NCBI GenBank assembly: GCA_033439265.1
Contig: JAVTVX010000017.1
Span: forward strand, 5,551,001-5,615,000
Direction of reading: 5' to 3'
Length of the DNA stretch: 64,000 nucleotides
From: Dillenia suffruticosa
Taxonomy: Eukaryota; Streptophyta; Magnoliopsida; Dilleniales; Dilleniaceae
The notes under the pieces were generated by a model that worked only from the letters and a program-made list of their open reading frames with translations, made no database searches and was not told where the DNA came from. Position numbers and translations under genes: made by a program. This document shows, piece by piece, positions 48,097 through 62,111 of the stretch (its first letter is position 1; each line of letters begins with the position of its first letter).

Positions 48097-50427
48097 GATG
48101 GGGGTTTGAATTTTTTTTTTTTTTTTTTTTAAGATTTTGAGTTATCAGATCCCTCTAGTCAAGGGTTAGTAAGGGGTTCTAAACATCAGGACAAGAAATA
48201 GATAAATAAATAAAAGGACGAAAAGAAAACACAAAAAACAAAAGGATTTCCAAACATGAACATGAATATGGGTGACAGATATTATGCAATTTTTTTTCTT
48301 AAATTATCAGATAAAAAAAATAAGCATGTCTCCTTCGTCAGTCAAATGTCAAATATATCCCTCCCATGGTCAATAGTATTGCCCATAATTTGTACGCATC
48401 TCAAGTTTGGTAGCTTCTGTGCTGTTATTTTCAAATGTTTACACCTCCCCATGAAAATCCAGAAATGGGAAATGGGAAAGCAAAATGTAAACTAAAGAAA
48501 TCAAAAAAAATGTAAACTAAAGAAATCAGAAACCATTACCTAGATCTAATTTGATCTTCAGCGGTCTTTTCTTGGGAAACCAAAATAACCATACGAACAT
48601 GAAAGAGTATATGTGTACATAAATATATGATTTACCCCAAGTCAAACATTGAAGTTATCATCAGAAATCTATATCAGTCAATTCACATGACATTTCAATC
48701 ACAACATTTAACAGCTTCGAGGAAAGTACTTCAGAGGTAGAAACTAGGCAATGTGTCATTTCTCAGTTCATCAAATGAAAGAATCTATGCAACCAAAACT
48801 AGGATAAAGAAAAAGGTAACAAGCCATGCAAACGTTGAAAGGCAGCGCCATTGACTTTTTTAGCTTAAAACCAGTGAGATATGACAGAGAGCAGAAGCTA
48901 CTTTGAGAAGAAAAATGAATTTTTGACAGTCTGGAATCCATACGACCATATCATTTTCGGACTCTCCATGAAATAAATGTTAATTACTGGAAAAATGTTA
49001 CTCTTTTAGGTTATTTGAATCTGAAAATACATGACAATGGCTCTTGATTGATCCAGAACCAAGGGGCAAATTGGTAATTTTAAACCATCTGGGTATTTTA
49101 TAAGAGGATGTTCTACATCTGAGATAATTAAAATATCTCATGATTTGATGTATGTTTTAAGAGATGATGACGTGAAACATAGGATTCTCTTTCTGAAAGG
49201 AGGCAATTAGGCAGCTTCCAGGACATGCAGCTTAACTCTTTTGAGTGCGTTACACTAATAATACTATAAATCATCAATCAAAAAATAAAAATAAAAAAAG
49301 AAATGTAACACTAGACTCAACACGCGCAGTAGCACAGTTAGTTGCATGGCTTTTGTAAACAGCTGGTGCTTCTCTGTCTTGCAGTTCTTAAAACCGCGTC
49401 ATGGGCCTCCCCCCAAGTACTTCTCTCTCTCTCAAAAAGTATTGAGGGATTAATTTATGACTTCTCCCCAACCGTCTACTGCCTAGCTTACGCCTCCACG
49501 ACTTGACCTTGCTCTACCCACACACTCTCTCGCTTTCTAAAAGTTTCATTCAATGTGATTCTCTTTGGTACGGTGTACAACCATGAGCAACAACATTTTT
49601 TCTTCAGAAGTGCACTACAACCCATCACAAACAACCCCTTTTATTACATACCACCAACCCAATTGGGGTCCTCGTCCTACATCCATTCTCTCCGATCTTA
49701 AAATCTGCCAGAGATTTCATTTCCGTCGTACGAAATGGAAAAGTTTAAATGAAAGGAATAACAAATTATTCATTTAAAGAATATGACAAATGACAAAATA
49801 TTTTGAGGGGTAAGAAAGAAAAGCACATCTTTTTCATAGATAGGCTCCAGAACCAATGCATTGTACTTTTGCGTAGTTTATTCCCGTTGCGATGCGAGTG
49901 CAGAGGTTATGCAAGGCTCTTCCCGAAAGCTCGGCCAAATTTTAGCAGAGCCGATCTTGTTTTATTTTGTTTTAAGGGATATATTTTAGTTAAAATAATT
50001 TTTTTAATTATTTTTCAGTAAAAATAATTTAGATTATGCGAGTGCTATATATATATATATATTTTTATCCTTTTCACACACATGAGGCATTTCTGAGCGA
50101 GGACAAGGAAATTGGCTGTCAATCTTTCCGATGCGCCAAGCTGCCATTAATAAGTGGAGTTTCTAGTAATTTTGGGGATTTCTCAGGGTTATATCATATA
50201 GTGCTTTCTCATCGATTAGGTCATTAAATGAAAGTCTACAACCAAAAATTCAATCATTGAGAACACATCTTATATTCAGTCATGAAAAAAATCAGGGTCG
50301 AAATTATGAATTATAATTGGCATTTTGGCATGCTCCATAGAAAAGCAAAAAAGAAAAAAGACCAAGACCCGACAGCAGATCACAATCCATAAATAAACCA
50401 ATTGCATGCATGTGGTCCTAATTAAAT

Positions 50428-50428
<1 letters not shown>

Positions 50429-50481
<53 letters not shown>
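50429..50481. repeat. (AG)n microsatellite, about 26 units
   Basis: Uninterrupted dinucleotide run in the ERF014 to aminoacylase spacer. Confidence 0.95.
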
Positions 50482-53400
50482 CTTCAATTCAAGTGTGTAC
50501 ATAACACATTGCTTGCTGCAATGATTTCATCGGGTACAAGAATAGGGTCGTCAATCCGTACAAAGCTACTCTCCCTCCTCTCACTTTCCTTCTTTCTCAA
50601 GCCCCAGTAAAAAATTTCACATTCCAAGGAATCTCTTACCCAAGTAATAAATATTGCCGGGAGGGGGGGCGGGGGAAGAGTTTGTTTTAATTTAATTCCC
50701 CTAGTTTTAGTTTGATATTCAACCAGGTGAGTTGCCGGTATGATTCGTTTTTATACAGGGTAAGAATTTTCTATAAAAGTTGTCACATGTTAAGATCACA
50801 TTTCCTTCTTTTGTGCATTTTCTTTATTTATCAAAACTTGAGGAACATAATTAGGGCTCGATCTGGCGGAAATATGAAGGAACTTTCCATTAGTACTTGG
50901 GGACGTAAGCCACACATGCTCATATTTTGCATTGTGCCTGCAAAAGTCCTGGTTTGATCACCAAACACAGCTCATACCCTAATCTGAACACAGAAAAGAG
51001 ATCATTTTTGGAAACAAAAAGCTGCATTCCTATGGCGGTTCATTGAAATTTTCATCCCACAAATTTTTGCAGTATTATTCCCACGTTAGGTTAATGGAAA
51101 ATAATTGAATATTGAGTAACTATTTCGTATGTGAATACAGATGGTTCAAGGAAAACAGAAGGAAGATGGAGCTACACCAGACAAGCACATCTTTGGACAA
51201 GATATTGGATGGCGGAGTTTTACATTTCTCAATTTTTTTTTTCCTTTTTTTAAATGGTATTATCATTGCTTACATGACCCAAAAACATAAAAAAAGGAAC
51301 GCATACTAATGCTTTCAGTTAAATTTTATGGACACAATAGTTTATTAATTTTCAAGTTTTGGCAATTTTCGAAGATGAAGAATCTCTAGCTTAACCCAAT
51401 ATGGCCACATAAGTCCATCAATCATTGTTCTCCTTCCTTGTCACTATCCTAAGCGCTTGCCTTCTACACATTCTCAACAAGCTTCCCTTTTCCTGGCCTA
51501 TATCATGCACTTCATCCGTGCCTGCCCCAAACTACGATACATGAATGTGTTCACTTTCACCTCATGCAGATAATATACTATATACACCTATTATGCAACT
51601 AGTGGGTGCAGTTTTCAGGTTCATATATCCCCACATGTCTGACCGGGCACCTATAATTTTTTCCGTACCTAAGCATGAAAATGAAGGGGAACATGTAATA
51701 ATGGAAAATTTATTAAAAACTAAGGAGGGTTAGGACAAGGAGAGTAGGCCCAATGAGCTGACGGAATGAGACAGATGGCATTGGCATTGTTAGTTCAGAA
51801 AATATAAAATAAAGGGGAAGATGGGATACGGGAGGATGGGCGAAAGTGCATAGGAGCCTTTGAATTTTTGTAGTATGTTGGAGGATGAAGAGGCAAGATC
51901 CATGTGGGTGTGGTCTATGAAGCATCAAATAGCATCGTTTTAGAGAGGGAGAGAAAGTTCCAAGAAGAGGATGGAGTATCAACAACCATATACAGAAAGG
52001 TGACTAAATCAATGCTTGTAGTTGTCATTGTGTGAATAAAACTTTTATCTTTTGAAAAGACCAACTCGATTGACTCAAGAGGCATAGCTAGGAACTAACC
52101 TTCAAGTGATGCATATAATTAGATTTTTACCTTCTTTTTTTTTTTCCACCAGATGTTAAAAAATAAGACATTTACATATATACATGCATTCATTTGTCTA
52201 AATTCAAAATACTCTTTCTATTTTTTTTTTTGGATTAGAATTTAAGGGGCTCCGTTCTTTCACTGTAGTTAAGGCAAAAGCCTTAAGAGATTTGTCTCAA
52301 AGCAGCTGCTCATCTTTAAGTTCTTTTGTTTGTGGAGGAAGAAGATTCTGAAATCATTCTTGAATGTTTAATGGACAAAATTGATATAGCTAAACTGCAC
52401 AAAGGATAGGAGAGGATATTGTGGAATTGAAAGGTAAATTTCAAAAAATTGTTCTCAGTATGTTAGATAGGCAAATTAGGGAAATAAATATAGGGTCAAA
52501 AAATGAGGTATGATGGGACAACCAAATATTTTGATTTTTGGAAGGTTTTCTATGTTAATCACAAAAAAAAAATGACCCCATTCTTCAGTTCTCATTATCA
52601 TGCATGAAAACTTTATAATCTAAGGTTAAACAACGACAACTTCCTTACATGCTTTATCTCCTCCAAATTCTGTAATTTGGCAATACCAAAATAACCTGCT
52701 TGGTTCCCTGCTAATCCTTGATGTTTTCTTTTTACTAAAATGGAAATATGAAAGTTCAAGATTTTTCAGCGCGGGCTCCAAGTGTTACTACTGAAATCAG
52801 TTCTAGTAAATTCCTTGGGTAGAGTAGCCGTACCTGGGGCAGAGAGCTGAACTTGAGTCTCCTAGAACCCGCCCAAAAAGGGATTGATGTTGAGTGGGCC
52901 TCCGAAAGTAATAGCCCAAAATACCTTCCAGTCTACTTCATCCACACTATTCTAATCATACAGAGCTCTCTGTTTTTGTATCAAATCAAATCAATTGAGT
53001 ATTATCCACATGGTTATATTTAACAAACACATTCACGTTATGCACTGATCCTCACATAATTATATCCGACGTTAACCCACCTGCATTCCTTGTCTATGGA
53101 ACCCCTTTCTGTTTTTACTTAATATCTCAAGGGACAATTTAGGTTTTTCATATCCAATTATGCTGTCCTAGTTTTGAAACTTAGTTTCAAAATTTTCTCA
53201 AGCTATTCTAAATCTAGATTTTTGAGAAAGCAGAGTCGATGGATTAATACATAGTTCAAAGTTATTTTCTCTGGTGATCTGGAAGTTCTTCATATAAAGA
53301 AAAGGCAGAGAAAAGAACAAAACATTTGACAGGTCACTAGGTTCAATATGGCTATTAGAAAACAAAATTTGTCCTCCAAATTGGTCATTGTACATTGACA

Positions 53401-53743
53401 TACAATTTTTCTTTTTTAATAGAAGCCGATGTTAATATAGGATTGTTGTTCGACAATGCACAGATATCTCATTCATAAAGCATACCGATCAAGGGGAACA
53501 GAAAAAAAGGAATGAAAGATGATGAATTAAACAACTAAGCAAAGATGCTTAAGCAACATATTATTTAGAAAATTCCTTTATGGCATAATTAGTTAGATTG
53601 CAACAACAACAGCTTGTAAGATAGGTGCAGTGAGGATCATACCAGTTCCGCATCATTAAAATGTAGATCATCAGTACAAGAGTCATCCTCTTTTTTCTAT
53701 CATTACTGTACTGAAAACTCTTGACATGAAGGAAAAGGCTGAT

Positions 53744-56700
53744 CTAATAAGAACCATCCTCAAAGGAACTCAAAGAGCTGATTATTGATTCGTACACCTT
53801 GATTCCATTCAAATAGATAGTAGCCTTCAGGAACTGCAGTGAAAGAATATCCATAAGGCCATTGATAAAAAATTCTCAAAAGTTTTATAAAAGAAAAACA
53901 TTATATATCTATAAATTGGTGATATTTTCATGATTTCCATACCTCATTATGGTCATGGAGTAAGATAGGAGTATTCTTAATTGGAGAGAAACCAAAAGCA
54001 GGAATACCCTTCTGTCTCACATATCTAGCATCAGTTGTTGAAGCCAAGATTTCAGGCTTTGATAGTTTTCCTCCAGCTGCTGTGATAGCTTGCTTGAAAA
54101 TAGACCACCATGGATTTGAATCATCTGTAGCAGTTGCCAGAGGGTGCCCCTTGTGGTCTGTCATTGGCCCTTTCTCGATTATCTGTGACATTCAAGAAAT
54201 GATCAGCCTCTTCCAGGTTAAGCTTTGGGAGGCTCAGAGTACATTGAAGGAACACAATTCAAATTCAGAATTTCGCTTTCAAGGATAGAGAATTTATGTC
54301 TGATGAGTTCCTATCACATAGAGGGAGTTTAGCTGCTTTCCAACATGTAAGAAGTACAAATCTCTTTAAAGCTTACAGATGCTTCTTTAAAAAATAAAAT
54401 AAAATAAAAGAAGGCCTTTAAGGCCTTAAAAATGATGACAAGCGACAGAAGATGCATCAGTTCAAAGAAGAGGCCCAATCACCAACAGTGTGGTGAGTCC
54501 CTAATCAACAAAGCAAAACTAACAGTTGAGCCCCATTTAGCCAGCCAATCAGCATCAGCATACCCTTCTGGGAAGATATGAAATATAAACAATCAACCAA
54601 TTCCAATCACAAGGCAGAAGTGCTTTACAACCATCAATCACTGCAGCAAGAAGATGACTATCAGCATTGCTGCTGAAAATTAAATTCTCTGGAACTTGAG
54701 AATCCAATTCCACCACAAGATAGCAGCCAGAGAGATTTCACCTTAACATCAAACCCTTTCAAACAGTCCATCACTCAGCAAACAGATTTTACCTCACACC
54801 TTGTATCATTCTTTTAGCCCAGCCAGCATAAAGCATTTTTATACAAAGAGATTACATCAAGGAATATAATTCTTCATCCAAAAAAAAAAACGTGTATATT
54901 TATTTACATGAGCATTAGGTAACCAACCATGGGAAGCACACACAGAGAGATAACTCTGTTCTTGCGTTCCTATTGTTTCTATTAGAAAAGTTGAGGTGAA
55001 GAGGAAAAGGCACATATAAAGATAAATTTGGAAAGAAAGGTAAAGACTATAGGAGAAGACCATCAAGCAGCCAGTTATTGTAAAAGAAAATGGCATGCAA
55101 AATACTAGCTAAATAACACAGCAATGCCTAAAAGGACAAACCAGACTCCTGAAAAGGAGGGATTGCATGAAATTTCCTTTATCAACAAAGCCAGCAAAGT
55201 CATTATGCATATCAGCAATAATTAAGTTCAAATTTTCTTTGCAGGTCCTACATGGGAAACAAAGAGTCTTGAGCTTACAGAATATCATTTTTCATCATAC
55301 TGATAAACAAAAAAGCTCCATCCGCTGAAAACCTAAGGAAACTATTGCTATATAATAATGCACTTAAAGTTCCAGGAACCAATGAAGACATATTATTCCA
55401 TACAACAAGACAACTAAACGCATCAAATTTAACACAAAAAATGACAATTCATGAGATTAACATTTACTCACAAGGACGGAAGCACATAAGTTAGAATAGA
55501 ATAAAGAACCACATTCAGAGTCATTTTAAGATAATATCACCATAAGAAAACCTAGGTCCATGTGAATCGAAAGCCAGTCAGACAAGGAGAAAAAAAAAGG
55601 GTGAAGGATTAATTAACAAGCTGTACAAAGGTTCAACATGTGTATATAAAAATCAACTGAAAACATTATTTTGGTCTTTTGATCAGCAATACGACATCTT
55701 ATTTATACTGCCTAAGAAATACCAATCAACTATCTTTAGAAAAATGAGACTCTACTGTTCCAGCCGCGCATAATGCTCATGGACCAGCAGTTCAATCACT
55801 TTCTTCACTCATTGTAACCCTAGTTAGTTATCCTCACAGGTGTAAATGAGGCAATAAACCAATCACCCCTGTCCCAATTGAGGTGAACTTTTAACTTGTC
55901 TATTAATTCCCAAACGCAAGTGCAGATAAGTCTGCTTGGACAGGCCAGGAAGCAGACCACTACTGCACAAGAGCCCCTTACAACAAACAACAGAAAAAGG
56001 ATCAAGAAACAAGCACAGGCTTATCTAGTGAACAAGCTTAGTCAATCCCAAAACCATAATTGCAGCTCACTCAACATTCTTTCTTCAATTGAATAAAGCA
56101 CAGGGAAAAACAAAACTTACCATCTCTTCGCAAGTCACAACCTCCTAAAAACTGGCATAACTCCCAATTTTTCAATCTTAACAATCTGAATCATTGAATC
56201 TTAGACTTATATAGAAGGCATGTCAATAAAACTTCAATCATTGAAGTCAAACCTCGTTGACTACAAATAGTTTGGAAGTCATGCTAATGTGGTGCTAACT
56301 TGACACTAATCTCACATTAAGGTGGCTAGTCAAACCCCCTCCATTAAAAAAAAGAAAATGTTTGGAAGTGACTCCAACATGATGATTAATTAAGTTTTTT
56401 TACCCCAAAATTAGGATTTTACCTGTGCTCCATCCTTAAACAATGAGAATGGGAGGCCAGTATTTCCATGTGATACAAGGGAGACAGGCAGTCATTGTTT
56501 CCTTACCTCCCTCAAGTCATTTCCAAACCCATTTGTTGTTGCTTCTTCTTCTTCTTCTTCTTTTTATATATATATATATATAAAGGATGGAGCTGGTCAT
56601 GGCTATATACAAGAGAACAATAAGCATGCCACCAATACTGGTCACATTAAGTATGGGAGGATAGTCTAACCAGCCTGCCACATATCAAATCAGTACCGCC

Positions 56701-58424
56701 ATGCGTTTTGCTATGAATACATTCACAAATTAAAAACAATAATAATAATAATAAAGTATCATCTAATCAAAAAGAGGCCAGAGGTCATACTCATATAACT
56801 TGAAACTTAAATTAACTGAAACCATTACAAGCTCCAATTAACAGTTAGATAACTTATGTTTTCCCGAGACTCTGATATTTGCCCTTTCATCTGTTTATGG
56901 GCAATCAAATCAAACAAAGCCAGTTATTTGAATCTCATCTACGGATGTTACTAGAGCCAGTTAATAATCAGCTCGACTCTACCCCATTGGTGGCAAGTAT
57001 ATGTAGATGACAAATGAGGAAAGGGGCAAATATGGAGGAAGTCTGTCCTGCCCCTTTTACAGTCCCCAATAAATTTTGCATTTGAAGACTTTGGTACATA
57101 ATATATTTTCTCATACATCCTATTATATAAGCTATTTTGCATGTCATAGAATCTACGTACTCTTTTTTTTTGGGGGGGGGGGATGAAGAGCGTGGGCATA
57201 TGAAGAAAAATTTTCTTGTGCAGTCGGGGTATGAGAAGCAAATAGCCCCTTACATTGCCTTGTCAACACCCTACTTATCATTGAATGTGCGTCATATTAA
57301 AAAAATGTATTCCAGAATTGAACAGTTTTCACCTGATAGGTCAAGTTCCTGGCAGCTGGTGCCCACTCATCAACAATTCTTTTCTTCAGAAGATCCGAGT
57401 CAGCAGTAGGAGGGAGGCGAATATCAAAACCGGCTTCAGCCTCCGAGGGTTGCATATTCATCACAAAACCCTACATAACACTCTTCATTCCTATCAATAT
57501 TAACAACAAAAGACTAACTTAAACCATAACAAAATAGTAAAACAATCCAATGATTGAAGTCAAGAAACTCACAGTTGGCGAAGGAATCCCGGCTTTGAGA
57601 TACACCAGATTCACCGATATAACTTCACTAATCATAGCATTTCCAGCCTTAACAACATCAAAATGACTCTCCCTGAACTTAGTAATAACCTCAACACTTT
57701 TCATCAAATTCTCCATGGCACTATTATCAAACATCTTCGAACCATGTCCAGGCGTCCCACTAGCCCTAATAATTAAATTCCACGGAGTCCGGTCCGCATA
57801 AAAAACCCTAAAAACATCTTTAGTTGAAGCCTGACCTTCATCCAGCACAAACCCAACATTCAAATTCTCAAACTCCTTAGAAGCAGTAAACTTAGCAGCC
57901 CCATCAAACCCACCAATCTCCTCGTCCGGAACATACGACACATGTATTGTCCTAGCCGGAACAAACCCTTTACTCCGAAGATTCTTTAAAGCCTCCAAAT
58001 ACTGCATTCCTATGCATTTGTCATCCTGCGCACCTCTGGCGAAGATTTCACCGTCCAAGGTTTTGTGGGCGGCGAAAGGAGGGTGAACCCACTTGGAGGG
58101 CTCGGCAGGGACGCTATCGAGATGGGAATTGAGGAGGATTGAGGAGAGAGATGGATTTGAGCCAAGAAGAGTAAGCAGAAGGACTGGTTTGTTTGGGGTG
58201 AATTCTAGAGTTTGGGTTTGGAGACCTGGAATGGATTGGGCAAAGGCTTTGAGAAAGGAAATGGGCGCGGTGTAATTGGGGTTTGGATGAGCCGTGTTGA
58301 ATCTGAGGTATTGCTGGAAGCGAGAGATAGGTGAATCTTCTTCTTCTGGGTGATACGGGGATGTGAGAGAGAGGAGAGAGAGCAGGAGAGTGAGCAGGAA
58401 ATAGGAGGGATAGTGTTTGAACAT
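53744..58424 (-). CDS. Aminoacylase-1-like M20 metallopeptidase
   Basis: Four minus-strand exons: 57573-58424, 57333-57470, 53943-54182 and 53744-53833. All join in phase 0 with GT-AG borders, giving 439 residues, the usual length for plant aminoacylase-1. An N-terminal hydrophobic segment (about 7-22) suggests a secretory signal. The di-zinc site is complete in sequence: NSHLDS (H101, with D103), GAQDDK (D134), PDEEIGG (E168 catalytic base, E169), LDEG (E196), and C-terminal HDHNE (406-410). TPGHGS (H227) is the dimer-contributed active-site His. The C-terminal exon carries the end of the catalytic domain. The family hydrolyses N-acyl-L-amino acids to amino acid plus carboxylate. The likely orthologue is Arabidopsis At1g44820, which sits next to ERF014 there as here. 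Intron 2 (3.15 kb) contains an RNase H-like fragment. Confidence 0.93.
54481..54740 (-). repeat. LINE-type RNase H (RVT_3) domain fragment
   Basis: On the minus strand, intron 2 of the aminoacylase gene encodes an RNase H-like stretch: VVELDS (first catalytic acids), then LLAAVIDGCKALL and DWNW, then in a shifted frame HIFPEGYADADWLAKWG, equivalent to the family's H-REAN-ADWLA block. This is the C-terminal domain found in plant non-LTR elements. No reverse transcriptase, poly(A) or target duplication was recognised, so it is an old fragment with a frameshift. Confidence 0.55.
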
Positions 58425-58683
58425 GGTTGTTGGGAAAAACAGGTGGTGAGAAGAGAAACAGAGTGTGAGTGAGAGGGAAGATGGATGGAGTATAAAGAGA
58501 GAAGATGTTCAGGAGTCTGGGAACGAACAACGGACATGGCTCTGTTCTTTCCTTCCGCCCTTTTTATTATTATTTTATTTTTTCCGGATGCCAAAAATGC
58601 CTTCTTAGAACCAAGGCAGTTGAATTGCTTGGGCTGGCCCAGGGGTTGGGCTAGCCTTGTGGAATCCTGGTTGAGATAGGTAA

Positions 58684-59029
58684 GGGTACATTTAGTAGTA
58701 AAAAATGAGAATGTTTTTCAAAAAATAATTTCTAAAAAAATGAAATTATATTTAAATATTTCACTTTTTAATTTTTTAAAAATAAAAATTAAAAAACATG
58801 ATTAAAAGAAATAGAAAACAACTTTAAAATTGTTTTCTATTATTTTTCATTATAATTAATACCTGTATTTTTTAAATTTTTTTAATTTTATTAGAGAAAA
58901 TTAGAAATAGAAAAGTATGTATCTTTTGAATATATTTTTAAATCTTCTACTCTTTTCTTTAAAAATAGAACATATAAAAAAAATTAGAAATAATAAATTA
59001 GAAAACATTTTTTATAACAAAACGCACTC
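58684..59029. mobile_element. Tourist/PIF-Harbinger-like MITE
   Basis: A 346-base AT-rich segment with terminal inverted repeats, GGGTACATTTAGTAGTAAAA at the left and (reverse complement of the right end) GAGTGCGTTTTGTTATAAAA, agreeing at about 15 of 21 positions, flanked by TAA (58681-58683 and 59030-59032). TAA/TTA duplication and short G-rich ends are typical of Tourist elements. There is no transposase. The divergence of the ends suggests age. Confidence 0.6.
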
Positions 59030-60389
59030 TAAGATTTTCACATCGGACCTCCAAACACTTGCTTTGCAAGAAAATGAAAACGAAAAAAATAAACTAATAC
59101 AAAATGATATGATATATAAAAATGAATATTGAAAATAAAAACGCAGACCAATATATAAATATTAAAAATATAATAATTTTTATATCAAATTAATTATTTT
59201 ATACAAATAATAGAATAGATATTTTTATAATAAAATTTTAAAATGATTAAATATATAATTATTAATTATAAAATACGTAATATAAAAATTATAAATAAAT
59301 AAATTATTTATTAAATATAGAAAATTAGTATATATAAAAAGTTTAAGAACTTTATACGGCATGTTGAAATATTTCAGAAATAAAAAATCTTTAGAGAAAA
59401 CATTAATATGAAGAAATTTCGGTGCATCATAGACCAGCACAATTTAAAGGTCGAAAGGGCTAAAGGTCTATTATTAGAAAAAAAAAAGCCAAAATTTGAA
59501 ATATATATTAAAAATATAAATAATTTTCATTATAAACTTATTTTTACATTATTTATGATCAAAAGATTTAATTGGCCAAATCAATTAAATCATAATTAAA
59601 TTAGTATATATAAAATAGATGTTTTAAATTCAATAATTAAATTGAAAAGGTTAGTTTTTTATGAATTCAAATTCGAATGTTTATCAAAACCATAGACCTA
59701 ATTCCAAATTAGTTATGATTAAGGTTGCTACTCGAAGCAAGTTTGGTCAAATTAAGTATTAACTCAAATACATTAAGAAAAAAAATCTTAATTTAAGTCT
59801 AACCTAATTTGACCTTAGGTCTAATTCCATGGTATACTATAATAGATTCTCATCATTTTTGCTTTAAGATGTGATTGTATAATTTGGCGGAGTCTATTAT
59901 TTTGTTTTATTTTGAGGCGGGGGTGGAGATGGATTGCGGAGAAATACAATAAATGAGAAATTACAATAAAATGTTTGAAATTCTCATATTAGGTACTCGT
60001 AAAAGATTAAAAAAAAAAAAGAAAGTAATGTAACATCAATAATGGTAGTTATTAACGGATAATTCATATATTGAAAATGATATTATATTTCTTAATCAAA
60101 ACTCGAGATCGAATTTTGAAAATAAAAAAAAATTATATTATGAGAATTATTCTTAAAAAGGGTTTAACAGTAGGTCAGATCAAACTAATGCGAATATGAT
60201 TCAAAACTAGAAGAAAGAAGATGGTTGGGTTTATGTTTGAGGGTCCTGGCCATTGAATTAGCATCCAGCCCAACCAAAATTCAATTTGCGTTAATGTTTC
60301 TTTGCCAAGGTCAACCCAATCTTTCTTAAGAGTCAAGTTAGGTCAAGCTCAACCCACCACAACCAAAAGCCAGAAACATTCCGCAAAAT

Positions 60390-60442
60390 CTGATAACAAC
60401 AGATACTATATCTGATCTTAGTTGAAAGGTTGAGAAAGGTAC
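60390..60442 (-). pseudogene. U2 snRNA pseudogene, 5' fragment
   Basis: On the minus strand, TACCTTTCTC, ACTAAGATC, ATAGTATCTGTT and TTATCAG appear in the order and spacing of the first 53 bases of U2 snRNA, about 43 of 53 identical by eye. The branch-point recognition GTAGTA is changed to ATAGTA, four G bases of stem I are changed to A, and nothing of stems II-IV follows. It is therefore a truncated, decayed copy and not a working snRNA. Confidence 0.75.
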
Positions 60443-61019
60443 AAAAACACTTCGGCTCATTATCAAAATTTGGGTTAATGTTTCTTATGAGCGGATCGAT
60501 TGCATGAGTTTATAGACCCGATTGACTTTTATTATAGAAGTTTAAGAGATTATTTGAAAGCGTATAAAATTTATGAAATTGTGCTTCAAGTGATGCAAAA
60601 CATGTTACAATTTGAATCGACACATGCGACATAAAAATCATAAAATTTTCATCTAACAACGAAAGTTCTAAATTTCTAAATTTATAATAAAAGAAAAAGA
60701 AATCAACAAATAAAGTTAATCAGTAACCATTGGTGCAATGCTAAAAAATTTTTCAGAACCATATAATAAAGGAATCATCACATTCACAGAACAAACACAT
60801 AAAACTATATTTACGTATTTGTAGACATAGATGTCTCCCATATATATATACGCCCACAAACACACACACAGGCGCGCGTGTATATAACAGCTTTGGTCAT
60901 TATTATGGTTTCTAATCATGAGAGAACCCTAGACACTTAGAAATGGGCTCAATGCTAGGATAAATCAGATTCGCTCTATATTTGGCAATATTTTGATTGA
61001 AAATGAATAGGGACATATG

Positions 61020-61053
<34 letters not shown>

Positions 61054-62111
61054 AATTTATTCGATTTAAAAAAAAAAAAAGTAAATACAGCTAACAAGCT
61101 TTGCTAGGCTAGCATCCATATTCAATTTAACCATTTGGGGCATTGCTTTTGCACTGACCGAACATGCCGCTCCTCTACAGCATCTGTCTGGAAGATGGTA
61201 ACTTGAATTTATCAAATATAACTCAGGACTCCCTCAAACTATACATTATTTCTCATAAACCAGATTTGATAGCTGATAAGAGCAAAGGATACTAAGTTTT
61301 TACTACTCATTATATAATATGGACTTTCACAATAAATCTTTATTTTTTTGTGGTATATATTTTTTTTAAAATTTTTAAAAGACTAAGTTTCTCAAACTAT
61401 ACATTTTTTTTCCTAATTTTTTTTAAAAGACTTTCTATTAAAAATGAAAAAGATATTACCAAACAAATGCAATATTACTACATTTATTTATTTTTCCAAT
61501 AAAAACGGAGATACACTAAGCGTTTACTAAGTTGTCTCTTACTATAAAATGTTAATTTGTACATAAATTAATGATTTAAATTGAATTTATTTCGGTATTT
61601 AAATATTTATTGACTGCTTATACATAATTTCTTAGTTAAAATGATAAAAATTTTTTATTCAAAAAATTCTAGTTTAACGTGAAAACTAGTATATAAAAAA
61701 ATAAAACCTTTTACTTTAACCACTAATTATTATATTTAAAATAAGAAAAATTAATTTATAAATACTTTTATGAAGGGGATAAAAACGCTGCCGTATTTTG
61801 TTTACATGGGAAGTGATTGAATCGGTGAACCCCTCCAAAAATGGTAAAACGGGGTGGAACGGAAAGTATCAAGACGAGCGCGGACAAAGCACGCAGAAAT
61901 TGATTGCCGTCTCATAACGTGGGCGGTATCTATTGGACCAAGAATATCAAACCTGCGTGGCGCTCAACTACTCTGCATTCTTTCCAACGCAGTACCCATC
62001 CACGCGCCGTAGTCTTCCATTTTCCCCCTTCGGTCAAGAGAGTCCGTGTGTCTTCCCGTCTGATTTCCCCTTCTCTCGCGAACTCAAAGACTAGAGGGGA
62101 GAGAGAGAGAG

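Larger units (their letters stand above)
47907..53743. other. Intergenic spacer upstream of ERF014
   Basis: It starts with the ERF014 leader and promoter. No gene is recognised in the rest. It holds an AG microsatellite (50429-50481), a G-rich run (50659-50675) and AT-rich sequence. Small ORFs are unsupported. The last few hundred bases include the aminoacylase 3' region. Confidence 0.6.
58425..62111. other. Divergent spacer between aminoacylase and p24 genes
   Basis: Holds the 5' regions of two divergent genes. Between them are a Tourist-like MITE (58684-59029), extremely AT-rich DNA (about 59030-60140), a U2 snRNA pseudogene (60390-60442), an AG run (61030-61051) and more AT-rich sequence. 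No protein gene is recognised. Confidence 0.65.

Noticed and set aside
58093-58594. ORFs overlapping the aminoacylase first exon in other frames
   Set aside because: The aminoacylase frame carries all catalytic motifs; the others are shadows.
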